Below are positions 11,137-21,931 of a stretch of 64,000 nt of DNA, in pieces. This DNA comes from Collybiopsis luxurians FD-317 M1 (taxonomy: Eukaryota; Basidiomycota; Agaricomycetes; Agaricales; Omphalotaceae): the NCBI GenBank assembly GCA_000827265.1, contig KN834755.1, forward strand, positions 582,063 to 646,062, given 5' to 3'. The stretch's first letter is position 1; each line of letters opens with the position of its first letter. The notes below the pieces were generated by a model that saw only the letters and a program-made list of their open reading frames with translations, was not told where the DNA came from and did no database searches. Position numbers and translations under genes: made by a program.

Positions 11137-11223
11137 CTCCAAGATTCCACTACTTTCGACAGAGTTCAGCTCAAACACTCTTTAACTTCTCGTTCTCAAT
11201 CTCTAAACCAAATCTCATTCGAT

Positions 11224-11810
11224 ATGCGTTCTGTTGCTTTCGCCACTCTTCTTACCGCAGCTACTGCTGTTCTTGCTGCTGTGAGTATAATTTAATCGGC
11301 ACTAACCTTTGATTCCGAACTCATTTACTACTTTTCTAGCCCCAGGCTACCTCCGTAAAAACTCTCATCTTCAATGTCCATGTGTTGGCCTGAGCTAGAA
11401 ATCTACCTTTTGCTTCCAGGTATCTAAACGTCAAGGGCCTAGCTTCTACCTCCTCTTTTGCACGGAGCCCGACCTTGCTCCTGGAACTTGTGGAGTCCAA
11501 GATGTTTTGGGTGAAGGCGTGTGCACTCCATTCCCTGCTGCCTTCAACGACAACATCTCCAGTCTCGCTTCCACCTATGACGGCGAGGCTTGCACTGTCT
11601 ATGTGTAAGTGGTCTTAAATCTGCATAGAATTGCACCTCCAGCGATCAGCCACACTAACGAGTGAAAACCTTTTTTTGGGTGTCCGTAGAAACGACGATT
11701 GCACTGGCGACTCGCTCGTCGTTGCGCACCTCCAGGAGTACTCCAACTTGGCCGTGACCAACCCGAACCTTGACAATGCACTGTCCTCCTTCAAGTGCTC
11801 CGCCGTCTAA
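11224..11810 (+). CDS. Small secreted cysteine-rich protein with a Kex2-type site
   Basis: Exons 11224-11280, 11340-11354, 11420-11604 and 11690-11810 give 378 nt, 125 aa, with closing phases. Exon 1 codes a 19-residue signal peptide (MRSVAFATLLTAATAVLAA). A 15-nt microexon adds PQATS. The next exon opens VSKR, so Lys27-Arg28 is a likely Kex2 cleavage site releasing a ~97-residue mature protein with six cysteines, enough for three disulfides. I do not recognise the family. Its size, cysteine content and processing fit the small secreted proteins (effector-like or cell-wall) typical of fungi that live on or in a host. It stands alone between repeats and is transcribed from a clear TATA promoter. 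An alternative is that the microexon is skipped; the frame would stay open. Confidence 0.85.
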
Positions 11811-11950
11811 GGAGGTGGATGAATAAATTTAATAAATGTAATTACGAAACTGAGTGAATAGATCAATACCTTGCCTCTTTTGAACCCATGCACATAAGTT
11901 CCCTCCATCACTTGGCATACCCTTGCAAGTTCCATACACTATCATGAGGC

Positions 11951-11998
11951 GAAAAATTCAAAGCCGGAAGTGCCTTCGGCTTAGCCGCGGCAACACTA
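11951..11998 (-). repeat. Isolated end of a hAT-like MITE
   Basis: This stretch (agccggaagtgcc, cttcggcttagccgcggcaacacta) matches the reverse complement of the left end of the MITE at 15063-15448. It ends in the same CCGCGGCAACACTA terminus. Only one end is recognisable. Confidence 0.6.
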
Positions 11999-12125
11999 GT
12001 AATAATTCAATTCAAACGATCTCTGGCAGAAACGCCAACTATCTCGTACTCTGGTCCTTGAATGCAACCTTTGAATTGATCAGAAAATAATGAAAGAGGA
12101 CATTTATCCATGAGCTAAGTTTATC
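11999..12125 (+). repeat. Interspersed repeat R2, copy 1
   Basis: It aligns with 13652-13785 (ctggcagaaacgccaacta, tctcgtactct, ccttgaatgcaacctttg). R2 lies directly before R1 here. No coding potential is seen. Confidence 0.7.
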
Positions 12126-12130
12126 GGCCT

Positions 12131-12345
12131 TGGTGGCAAATTGAAGGCATGTAATGATAATATGAACTGAGCTGCCTTCAACCAGTCCAGTCACCAACTG
12201 AGCCAAAAGGCTACAATGTCCACACTACTTGACACAGTTGCAGGTGCCATACAAGTGTGATGAACAGGATCATTACAACTTGAAGGTGGATCAAAGATAT
12301 TTGGATTAGCTATAAAGTAGTGTAAACTAAAATTTTCACTCTAAA
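12131..12345 (+). repeat. Interspersed repeat R1, copy 2 (lacks the copia insertion)
   Basis: Homologous to 4331-4376 plus 9171-9347. It carries ctgcc once, at 12173-12177, giving the pre-insertion state of the copia target site. Confidence 0.75.
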
Positions 12346-12347
12346 TA

Positions 12348-12936
12348 CTATCAATGTCCCAGAGTTGCAATTGGGCAAATAAATCCTTTTGTTTGAGTGC
12401 AATTTCCATCTGTTACTCTTCAAATTTTTAGTCTAAGCTCTTATATATGTATGCAAGAGGCCTATTAGCTCTAAGATGTGAAATATTACAAGAAAAAAAA
12501 ATTGAGGATTTTCTGAAAATATTGAAACTCCAGTTGCAAGTCACTTTTCGATGCAGGCTCGTACTTAGACTGCTTCAAAATGCCCAAAACTTATACTGTA
12601 GCCATATTACGCCTATTTGATACTAATTCACTCGTTCCGCAGTTTTTGGGACTTGAGTATCACCTAGAACTTGCTTCAAACAGGCCAGGGGAACATAAGT
12701 TGCAATTTTCCCATATGCTTCGGAATCGCCGGACCGGATTGCAACTCCCGCCATTTTCTGACCTCCAACCGGCTTTGCATTGGCTACACCTGGAGCCATT
12801 CTAAAATCCTCAAACTTGGCTAAATTCAGGTTTAGGATATCTTTACAATATATGGAAAAAATAGAGCTCATCTGCTGAAAAATGCCCAAGTTTTCCTATA
12901 CCGACATTTTCGGTTGCAACTCTGGGACATTGATAG
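12348..12936. mobile_element. Tc1/mariner-type MITE with 25-bp perfect terminal repeats
   Basis: The perfect inverted repeats (12346-12370 and 12914-12938, including the TA target) read TACTATCAATGTCCC in from each side. TA dinucleotides flank both ends, as expected of Tc1/mariner. Inside there is no transposase. The homologous R1 copy at 9348-9361 has no insertion (ctcggaatgtgcag versus ctctaaaTA...TAtgcag), which supports insertion here. Confidence 0.85.
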
Positions 12937-12943
12937 TATGCAG

Positions 12944-13115
12944 TATTAGGAAACATTGGTTTATTGTTCAGCTGCTCCGTAGATTCATATATGCTTCCGT
13001 TTTACATATAAATAGTCTGTGGTTTTCACAAATAATTATCCGTCCTTGTTCTCGTACCCCATGCTCAGATCCCTCCTCTGTTGAGGTTGTATTGACGATG
13101 CTTCATTTCTTAACA
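12944..13115. mobile_element. Probable solo LTR, 172 bp
   Basis: The sequence is bounded by the 5-bp direct repeat tgcag (12939-12943, 13116-13120) and has short inverted ends (TATTA...TAACA). An internal TATAAATA lies near 13005. The homologous R1 copy has one tgcag and no such insert (9356 onward). Size and 5-bp duplication suit a solo LTR; a small nonautonomous DNA element is the alternative. Confidence 0.55.
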
Positions 13116-13651
13116 TGCAGAATATTCTGTCTGGAACCAAGCAGAAGGACTGGGGAGGTTGGATAACTCAATAGTTCGATTCAAATGCAATGCTGTCATG
13201 CTGTCTCAAGATCACCAAATTGAGTTTGACTTAATTCTTGTATAAATTGTAGTGAATACTCTACCCATCTTAATCACTCTGCAGCGCTATTGTCATTAGT
13301 CTATTACATATGTTCTAATATGTTCTTAGTAGTCACTTAATTTTGAGAGCTCAGAGCACCATGGATAGGGAAGGCTCAGAGTTGCAAGATAATTCACATT
13401 TCTGTCTCCCAGATCACTGTACTTATTGAGAAATAGAATCTGATAAATTTTCAAGCTGTCCAGTGTGTCAAGGATGAGCCGAGCTCTCCTCTAACGCGTT
13501 CACTCTGCCGTAGTGTGCCTAATCAAATATTTTGGGATTAAAGTTATTTTCCTAGTTACTTCGCTTAATTATAAATATTTGTAATATCAGAACTAAGATG
13601 AATTTTATAGTTATTTCAAAGGCTTGGCAGACATTATTTATGATCACGCGT
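13116..13651. other. R1 tail followed by gene-free sequence
   Basis: 13116-13215 is the end of R1 (tctggaaccaagcagaagg, aatgctgtcatgc). 13216-13651 shows no gene or clear repeat. Confidence 0.5.
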
Positions 13652-13785
13652 GCTAGTAACAATTCAATTCAAATGATATCTGGCAGAAACGCCAACTATC
13701 TCGTACTCTAGACCTTGAATGCAACCTTTGGATTGATCAGAAAATAGTAAAAGAGGACATTATCAATGAGTTACATTTTCGACCT
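13652..13785 (+). repeat. Interspersed repeat R2, copy 2
   Basis: Matches 11999-12125. This copy lacks the adjoining hAT-like end, so the junction tagtaa...aattc marks the boundary of that element. Confidence 0.7.
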
Positions 13786-14440
13786 TGCATTGACCTGAGA
13801 CCAATTCCAAGTACTTGCTGTCTTCTATTTGATGAAAAGGCCCATACACTGGCAGGGATGTTGGCTTTAAACTAACATTTGTTGAAAGGCTCTGAAGCGT
13901 AGTATGCAGCCTCCTTTATTTGGTAAAATGCAAAATTGTTGCATGTCGAATGAGACTATTTCATTCCTATTTTTTTCCTATTTCATTCTCGCGATCGAAA
14001 CATATATGCTTCTCGTCAAGAACCAGGGTACATTGAGCATAAGTTAAAGCATGATTGTTTTTTTGCATGAATGTGTATTTAGGCCTCACTATTCCAGAAA
14101 AGGCTTGTGATAGAAATTTTTTGTCGGGCGCCTGTTTCTTGAATTCAATGATATGCTGAGAAAAAAGTCTCCGACCACGTACCTATGTTGACACAGCACA
14201 AGAAATTTCAACAACATGCGAAAGACTGGGGCTTAATAAGATGCTGTTGGGTAGATCAAAGGGGCGCAAGAAATATATGAGTCTTTTTGTTGCAACAAAT
14301 CGAGAGATAAGGACAATAAAAGGTGAGTATCTGACTACCTCACTCGAGGAATCATATTTTTGGCCATCTCAATAAAGTATCTGATCAGCATCACTCCTAC
14401 CCACTTTCACTCAAAGCTCCTCTTTCATACTAGTACACTC
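13786..14440. other. Intergenic, nothing supported
   Basis: AT-rich sequence without a convincing ORF, RNA gene or repeat. A stretch near 14200-14330 ending in aaaagg|tgagta looks exon-like, but no partner exon could be linked. Confidence 0.4.
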
Positions 14441-16500
14441 TCACTTTATATTTGAATGCAACAGGTGTGGGATGACCGAGTACCTAGAGGTGATTAATCA
14501 ATATTTTAACTGAATTTCGAGGTTGTCGGTAGTGTCGATGGAAGCATTCAATCCCGTGTTGCTGAAAATAACTGCCTTATCTGAGGCTTGACCCGTGCCA
14601 GGTATGTGAACCATAAACTTGTTATATCTAATTGAATGTATCTGATCTGAGGCTTGACCATTCCAGCGCAATCCAATCTTAAAGTTATATTCATATTCCA
14701 CAATTACCTTATTTTGAGCTTACCTTTAACAGTAATTATGCTTACATGCATCTCAGAAGTAGATTAGTCCAGTTTTGTTCGAAGGACATCAGGAGTATCA
14801 ACCATAACAAAAGGTTGAAATTACAAGACTCTCGCAGTTCAAAGTTGTATCTCTATGTCTCTTTTTCTGTTTAGGGCATGTGAACCCCAGTTCTCAAAGA
14901 AAAGTGGAGCAGTTGTACTTATTATCAATGTTTCACTTGCATTTCTGATGTCAACAAGAACCTTTTGTTATTAGGTTAACTCTTTCAAATGCAAAGTAGC
15001 TCATCGATTTTAGTCGGCAACAAATTTTACTTTACTTGTACATGATTATACAGAATCTGGTTTAGTGTAACGGTGTTGCCGCGGCTCAGAAGCCGAAGCG
15101 CCATCCGGCTCAAAATTGAAAATAAATATTTTCACACAACGGTCTTGTAAGTAGCTTACCAAGCTTTCTCAGATCATACATTGATGTTATGCATATGTTT
15201 TGAAAGAGACACTGAATTGATCGAAATACTTTGCGGACGAGCATGTTGCAAACACATTCTTAGGGCTCAGCTTGAATCGGACTGCGGCTCCGATCAATCT
15301 TTCATGGACCACGGATCGTGAGTTCGACATGTTGCTAGTGTTAATAGAGCTTAGACACGAGAAGCTTCAAGGTGCTACATTAGTTGAAACTAAGAGGGAC
15401 ATATGCCGCTATAAAATGCAAAATTTAAATTAAGCCGCGGCAACACTAGTCTGTTTCATCGAGTCTATTAATAGCCATGGGCCTTTTGAAAATAACTTAA
15501 GCTCTCAACTGTCCTTAACTTATTTATCAAGCTATCTGAACACGGTGAAGCCTATCTTTTCGGGCATTCAATGGCAGTGCTAATGTAAAGGCAAGCAGAC
15601 GACTCGCCCTGTACTACATACCGCCGAGTGCCTGGCTCAATTTCAAATAATGCACTGAAGTGACAGTTATGTTGAACTGTGGCACAAGTCAATGCTAACT
15701 GCTAGTTCCTTATGAACTGAGGGATCAAATTATGCATGGAGAAGACCCAGCTGAGTGATGCACTTGCGATTCGTAGAATCAAATCCTCCCATTATTATTT
15801 CAAGTTCTCGTTGAGACGAAGACTACGGGAGTCAGATTTTGATTCGCACCAATAACATTCAAGCTGTAAGTTTCAAGCGATTTTAGAGCAAACAATAGAG
15901 ATACACTCATCTGCTATGGAAGTTCTGCCTCTTTCAATGATGAAATGCAGCGCTGGGACCAAACAGCTTCGGGTAAGTATGTTCTTGGAGACATTTGTAG
16001 GCAAATTGTGCCAACTGGGAAACACTGGATGATGAGTATAAGAGGAGTAGAAGATAGGGTCAGTACCACAGAGCGACTCATCCACTTGCCTTCAAATTAG
16101 CCTTACCATTGAATCCCAGAAAAGATAAGCTTCACCGTGTTTAGATAACTTGATGACTTAAGGAAAGTTGAAAGGGTGCTTAAGTTATCCCTAAAAGAAC
16201 TAAGACTACTAGTAGACCTGATGAACCACTGTACATACTAATTTACAGGGGGAGTTAGGCAATTACTGACCAAAATTGATGAGCTACTTTGTATTCGGCA
16301 GATTTGACCTAATGAGTGGTTCTTGTTGACACCGGCAATGCATTTTGGCATCGAGAATGCATCCAGAACTCTTGTGCTGAAATCAAAGGGCCGTTGAGGT
16401 TCTTCTTTCTGAGTGAGACTTGTTCAAACTGGAGCTTGGGTGGCTCTATATTTCTGAATTGGACGTGCATATAGTGAAGCTCTAGCTGGCCAATCCGACG
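14441..16500 (+). repeat. Duplicated, decayed segment with copia-like remains (copy 1)
   Basis: Most of this interval aligns with 20815-21830, except for the MITE at 15063-15448. Plus-strand sequence near 14940-15050 and its better copy at 21340-21470 reads HIPGVSKNLILGQLLQM, resembling the region after the protease in copia polyproteins. The 3' end, 16290-16530, is strongly conserved in both copies and runs into the promoter of the 70-aa gene. A short minus-strand frame (14498-14701) is open here but broken in the other copy. Confidence 0.5.
15063..15448. mobile_element. hAT-like MITE, 386 bp
   Basis: Ends are TAGTGT...TTGCCGCGGCT on the left and its inverse AGCCGCGGCAACACTA on the right, close to the TAGNG hAT terminus. 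Flanking 8-mers atctggtt (15055-15062) and gtctgttt (15449-15456) agree at 6 of 8 positions, consistent with an aged 8-bp target duplication. The duplicate segment has a single tctggtt followed by catcgag near 21480-21490 and no insert. No ORF inside. Confidence 0.75.
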
Positions 16501-16532
16501 TATCCGAAGGCATAAGATGAGCCAAGACAGCC

Positions 16533-16541
16533 TATATAAAG
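16533..16541 (+). promoter_or_regulatory. TATA box of the 70-aa gene, copy 1
   Basis: TATATAAAG lies 91-99 bases before the ATG at 16632. The box and the whole leader (cctgcatacattcttatc onward) are nearly identical in copy 2, so promoter and gene were duplicated together. Confidence 0.75.
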
Positions 16542-16631
16542 TTGAACAGCCTGCATACATTCTTATCTTCTCAGCGCATCTTTGCAAGCCTATCCACTCG
16601 AAGTCACTCAGAGTCTCTCACATAAACCACA

Positions 16632-16844
16632 ATGTCTGACAGCACTACCCCTCGGAAGGTCATCCCATCCGCTCAGACCACCCCGGCTGACGATGGCAAG
16701 ATTGATCCCCCAAAGGGACCCGTTGGAATCAAACCACTAGGACCGAGTGCTTGCTCATGGGTGTCATGCTTCTGCAAGGGATTTACAGGAGATATGAGGG
16801 AAGATTGCACGACTTGCAGGCATGCATACAAGAACCATCTCTAA
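16632..16844 (+). CDS. Intronless 70-aa Cys/His-rich protein, copy 1
   Basis: A single-exon gene with a TATA promoter. The N-terminal 37 residues are polar and proline-rich without a signal peptide (MSDSTTPRKVIPSAQ). The C-terminal part has C41, C46, C48, C59, C62, H64 and H69 in the pattern C-x4-C-x-C-x10-C-x2-C-x-H-x4-H, suggesting a small metal-binding knuckle. All seven of these residues are conserved in copy 2 (21932-22144). The two proteins differ at only eight positions, several of them conservative, so both look functional. I do not recognise the family. It precedes FAD monooxygenase copy 2 by about 1.6 kb on the same strand. Confidence 0.8.
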   Translation: MSDSTTPRKVIPSAQTTPADDGKIDPPKGPVGIKPLGPSACSWVSCFCKGFTGDMREDCTTCRHAYKNHL

Positions 16845-17434
16845 TTGGTAAATGCCCTTGAATTGCGTAGTAAAATCTGGTGTGCTAATTTGCCCCATAT
16901 GTGTAGATGACTCGGTACCAACTGTTTATAAATGTTTATCGACGTGATATGCCTTTGGGAGTACGGATATGAATAACAGAAAATGTACTTTGATATCGGA
17001 ATTTGGAGGAGGTTCCTTGGTCTAGTTTCCATCTTCAACATTGTAAAATATTATTTACGATTGAATATGTTGTTCTGATATGTCAGGAATTTGTTTTTGC
17101 ACTCGTTTTCTGAGCGTTTGCCTTCATTTGATATTAATGATACCGTTCGGTAAGTCAACTGGTTTCTGATAGCTTTCCAGAAATATCGATACAGGTAGGC
17201 TGCAAAAGGATAGCCCTTTTTGACGAGAATATATTCGCACTCACGATTTATCGCATATTTCGAGTGACTTATTCAATAGGTCGCTCAGTAAATAAATACG
17301 AGTCGGAGGCGCACAGACTTCTCGACATCTACAATTCCTACTGTGAAATTAGCCGAGCAGCAAGCATTAGCAAAAGTTGGGATTAAAGAGGCTAACAAGC
17401 GCGAGCGCTACAACGTCCAGTGACTATGCTACAG
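16845..17434. other. Spacer shared with the third block
   Basis: Aligns in patches with 22145-22740 (gattttatcg-type and ttctcgacat stretches near 17310 and 22690). No gene seen. Confidence 0.5.
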
Positions 17435-17560
17435 TAGTAGCTGTTGGTCGTCGAAGAATTTGGGGCTCAGATTAACGGGCAGCCTCGCCCTGCGTTTAAG
17501 ACAATTCCGGCAGGAAGACATAAATCACGATTTGAACGGGAAAGAAAAATTTTGTGTAAT
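17435..17560 (+). pseudogene. 3' remnant of the PD-(D/E)XK-like gene
   Basis: The sequence aligns with 1405-1545 (agaatttg, tttaagacaat, atcacgatttg.acggga), the last ~45 codons of the gene at 1010. The frame is disrupted and the 5' part, including the putative active-site region, is unrecognisable. It shows the block at 17.4-20.3 kb once carried the same gene pair as 1.0-4.2 kb. Confidence 0.65.
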
Positions 17561-18434
17561 TACTCTTACAGTATGTACCACAAAACCCTGTGCGTAAGGT
17601 AAACTTCATATCGAACTGGAACACAAGGTCTGTTGAAAAATGACTGTTAATTAGCGACCAGGAGATGTAAAGCACCGGCCCACGTCCGCGACGAACGGTT
17701 CAATAAGACTGCGCATGTACCCTTCGTCTTGAGATGAAGTGGCTCATAATCAATTTCGCATAATTTCCTTCGATGTCGAAAGATACTCCTCAAAATACTG
17801 ACTAGATAACTTCGTGCCATATACCGCGGGCGGGCCAGTCACTCTTCACTTTAAGATAAAATCAAGGTGGGCATCAGTATCCTAAAGATGACCAAAACCA
17901 GCGCCGGACTGCAGCTACTACTCACCCACCAGGAGTTACTCTCTACCGGAGTCCAAGATAATGTATCAAATAAGGAGTGATAACGGATACTGCTGTGACG
18001 AGAAGTTTTTGCTCATGAAACCCCCTGCACTCCATTCGAGCCGCTACGATAAACCTCGATTGATTACGGCCAGAACATCTAGACCACTGCGAAAACGTAA
18101 GGAGGACAAACGCCGTGGTGGTATAGAGCAGATCTCGATTACGCGAACTGGCTTACAAATTTCTCGCGAAGTTACTCTCATTTCAATTCTCCCAAAGACA
18201 GTGTGAGCACGACGACCGGAACGTTTCACGGCGAGATCGGCATACTGTCTGCGAATCCTGCACCATGTGGGCTATTTGAACTGTTCAAGCGACCAGCCTG
18301 TGGGAGAGGGCATTCCTAGCGACTCTTAGGCTAGCATAGAGAGGACAACTTCGCTTCTCTTCCAAAGAACAAAAGCTGGTAGCTTGAAAGGAGACAACTA
18401 TCTTCATCTCTACATTTCTTCATGAAGAGTCTTA
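17561..18434. other. Duplicated spacer upstream of monooxygenase copy 2
   Basis: Homologous to 1545-2404; no gene. The last ~170 bases (ggctatttgaactgttcaag, agacaactatcttcatctct) match the promoter/leader of copy 1 closely. Confidence 0.6.
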
Positions 18435-20193
18435 ATGTCGTCTACCATGAACACCAGGAAGCTTCGCGTGGCAATTATGTATGAGATTTTCCTTCATTCT
18501 TAACGTACTGTTGACCTGATATCTCCCACAGTGGAGGGGGAATCGGAGGATTGACATTTTCTGTTGCTCTCAAGGGCTGCCGCAACATTGAGGTCAATCT
18601 GTACGAGCAAGCACACCAGATATCTGAGATTGGAGCCGGAATCGTCATGTGGCACAGGACTTGGGAGATCCTTAAATCGTTGGGATTAGACAAGGAGTTA
18701 GTAGTGCAACTTGAAGAGGAACCTAGCGAAGGACGAAGTAAGCGAATGGCAGGATCCTCACTGCTACCGAATGCATCAGGGTTTACAGTGATCTAATTCT
18801 CTCCGGCAGAGTTGGGCTTTGAATTTCGTCTGAGCGACAGAAAGAATGGATTTACGTTCCAGAAGCTCTACGTAAAAGGTTCGCAAATTGCTTAGAAAAC
18901 AACTTATTTGTATCACTCGTTCAACTCAATACCGTAGGTGGTGCACTCCTCTTCCATCGTCAGGCAATTCAGAAAACGCTCTTCAAAAATGTCCCGGATT
19001 TCTGCAAGATTCATCTCTCCCACCGTCTCATTCAATGTGAGGAAGGAGAAGATTCAGTCAAACTGATCTTCCAAAACGGCACGGAAACAATTTGTGACAT
19101 TCTTGTCGGTGCAGACGGGGTCAAATCTACCGTACGACAGGCGGTAACCAATGATGGGATTTTCGATCCTGGAATCTACATTGTCAGGGGATTAATTCCG
19201 AGAGATACTTTGGCGAAGGCATATCCTGGACATCGAAATCTGAAAGATCCCGTTTTTGTAAGTGAACAGGTCTTCCATGAAAGACCAGAAGCTCATAATA
19301 TGTTATCATTCGTAAACTTAGTATTGCGGCAAAAATCAGGTCAGTATACTCACTTCAAGAAGGTGTTAAATTCTCATTTTTTTGGCCGAAGCATATTGTT
19401 GCCTACCCCATCAGCCGTGGTCAAATAATCAACGTCGCTGCTTACACTTTCAACGTCGAAGGCGAGCGTAAGCCGTGCAACCGTCCAGCAATCGGCCCCG
19501 TAATGGCCGACGAAGTAGTGGAAGCTTTCTCAGGATGGGAAGACGAAGTGATACAGTTGCTCAAGGTGAGTCAATTATTTTGTCCAAGTTTTTCTACAGC
19601 GAAACTTACCTTGACGGAGAGCATTGACCAACCTACTCTTTGGATCCTTCGAGACTTGCACCCGATGAACACGTATGTTATGCGTCGCATAGTTCTGCTG
19701 GGAGACGCCGCGCACGCAATGCTTCCTCACCTAGGAAGTGGTATGGTCAGTAACAATAAACACAAGTCGCTGGAAATGCTTGATGATTTACCTTTTTTTT
19801 TCCTTCTGAATTAGGGCCAGGCAATTGAAGTAAGCGATTAAATTGATACACTCAGATATCTGTCTACATCTCTATTAGGATGGCTACGTCTTGGGACGGC
19901 TATTCTCACATGCCGAGCCCCAAGACTGGCTGCGTGTTGTCGAGGCGTACAATCTAGTGAGACAGCCTTTCGGTAATATGGTCAAGAGCAAATCCCGAGA
20001 GCAAGGATTTTACTACGAATTAAATGCACCCGAATTTGAAAACATCAAGGCCAAGGGTCAAGATTTGACACCCGATCAAATCCGTTTCCTGGGCGGGACC
20101 ATTGAAAAGAATTGGTCGTGGTTGGAGGAGGAAGTGGATAACCATTTGCAGATTGCCTACAATCTTTTGAAGCAAGAGAAGAATCACTTGTAA
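18435..20193 (+). CDS. FAD-dependent monooxygenase, salicylate-hydroxylase-like, copy 2
   Basis: Exons 18435-18478, 18532-18737, 18810-18878, 18938-19257, 19322-19339, 19392-19565, 19620-19745, 19815-19829 and 19879-20193. Every exon length equals that of copy 1 (total 1287 nt, 428 aa), and no stop or frameshift is present. GGGIGG, GADGVKS and GDAAHAMLPHLG are all kept. The last 104 residues differ from copy 1 at 17 positions. The divergence includes surface-type changes such as a charge-altered loop in exon 6 (GERKPCNRPAIG versus EGKPYHGPGIK), so substrate preference may differ. It lies 1.6 kb behind the 70-aa gene on the same strand and shares 5' leader sequence with copy 1. Confidence 0.9.
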
Positions 20194-20814
20194 AAATATT
20201 GGATTTTTGTTTATAACGCAGATTTGGCTACATAGACTGTTACAAATCTACCACCAATAATTTGCATATCTTAATCCTCTTGTAGCTCTGATGTTATTAG
20301 GGCTGAAATCTCACTAGTAAGGACTCCTTGAAGTTTGTTTAAGCAAGCATTGCAATGTTTGGCAAACCATCGACCGAAGGTGGGCCAAAGTTTGTAATTC
20401 CCATTGTGTACTTAGCCGAAGGATTCAAGCTCTTACATTGCTCAGAACTGACAGGAAACCCTTCAGCAAAATTACGAGCCCAGAACGAAGTGTAGGAATC
20501 ATCCTTATGCAGGGCATTGGGATCCTTTTGCTGACCGATTGCTTATGTTTTTGCCATATTAGGAAGGTACCCAGTTTCATCCATTACTTGGGTCGTTTCA
20601 GTAGCAAGTTTTTCTGAATGCTGGCGCCAGAACTGCTCTCAATAATTAAAAAGAGCTCAATGATATCCCGGACTCGTATGTATATGTACATCAATATACT
20701 TAGCTCAATATGCTGTTGTATTGAAAAACGACATCTTGAACAGAAAACATATTGTAGCATAAGTCTCAACTTCGCTACATTTCTCCAGTCCACTCACTAC
20801 GTATCTGAGTGTGC
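20194..20814. other. 3' flank of monooxygenase copy 2
   Basis: 20194-20365 aligns with 4173-4330 (agcattgcaatgtttggca), marking the end of the duplicated block. The rest shows no gene. Confidence 0.55.
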
Positions 20815-21830
20815 AGGATCCAACAGGCATAGGATGACCGCGTGTCTAGGGTGGGTAATTGGTAGGTTGATCGAATGTTTATGTCGAGGTTGTCGGTAGT
20901 GTCGGAAACGGAAGCATCACGATGTTGCCAAAAATAACCTGGGACGCCGTTAATCCCTTTATCCGAGGCTTGAGTCGTTCCAAGTATGTGAATCATGAAC
21001 CTATTATATATAATTGATTGTATCTGATCTAAGGCTTGACCCATACCAGCGCTAAACCAATCTTAAAGTCAAATTCGCATTCCACAGTGACCTTAGTCGG
21101 GACTTAACCTTTAATAGTAATGCGTACATGTATCTCATTAGCACTTTTTAAGGACAATGGCTATAACAAAAGGTTGAAGGTGAAAGAGGTCGAAGTTGCA
21201 TCTTCTATTTTTCTTTGTCTACTGAGCAGTGAGGACACATTGACCTTGGTCCTCAAGAAAAAATGAAGCAGTTTCAATTCCTCCGCATCAATGTCCCTTT
21301 CGCATTCCCAGGTTTGACATGCATTCCTGGTGTCAACAAGAACCTCTTGAGTTCTCAATGTCCATACACATTCCCGGTGTCAGCAAGAACCTCATACTAG
21401 GTCAACTCTTACAAATGCAAAACAGCTCATCGATTTTGGTGGATAATAAACCTTACCTTACTTGCACATTAGTACGTACAATCTGGTTCATCGAGGTTGC
21501 TAATAGCCTGAGTTAATTTAGGAATAACTTGACTATACATACTATTGTGCAGGTAAGGTAAGGTTATTACTGACCAAAATTGATGAGCTACTTTGCATTT
21601 GGCAAATTTAACCTAGCAAGAGGTTGTTATTGACACCGGCAATGCATTTTGGCATCAAGAATGCATCCAGAACTCTTGTGCTGAAATCAAAGGGCCGTTG
21701 AGGTTTTTTTTGAGTGGGACTTGTTCAAACTAGAGCTTGGGTGGCTCTATATTTCTGAATTGGACACATATATTGAAGCTCTAGCTGGCCAATCCGACGT
21801 ACCCGAAGGCAAAAGCTGAGCAAAGACAGC
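20815..21830 (+). repeat. Duplicated, decayed segment with copia-like remains (copy 2)
   Basis: Counterpart of 14441-16500 without the hAT-like MITE. The clearest coding trace is plus-strand 21355-21470, HIPGVSKNLILGQLLQM then NKPYLTC, similar to copia polyprotein sequence just after the protease. The 3' end continues into the promoter of the second 70-aa gene. Confidence 0.5.
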
Positions 21831-21831
21831 C

Positions 21832-21840
21832 TATATAAAG
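21832..21840 (+). promoter_or_regulatory. TATA box of the 70-aa gene, copy 2
   Basis: TATATAAAG lies 92-100 bases before the ATG at 21932, in a leader nearly identical to copy 1. Confidence 0.75.
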
Positions 21841-21931
21841 TTGAACAGCCTGCATACATTCTTATCTTCTCAGCGCATCTTTGCAAGCCTATCCAGTCGA
21901 AGTCACCTCAGAGTCTCTCACATAAACCACG

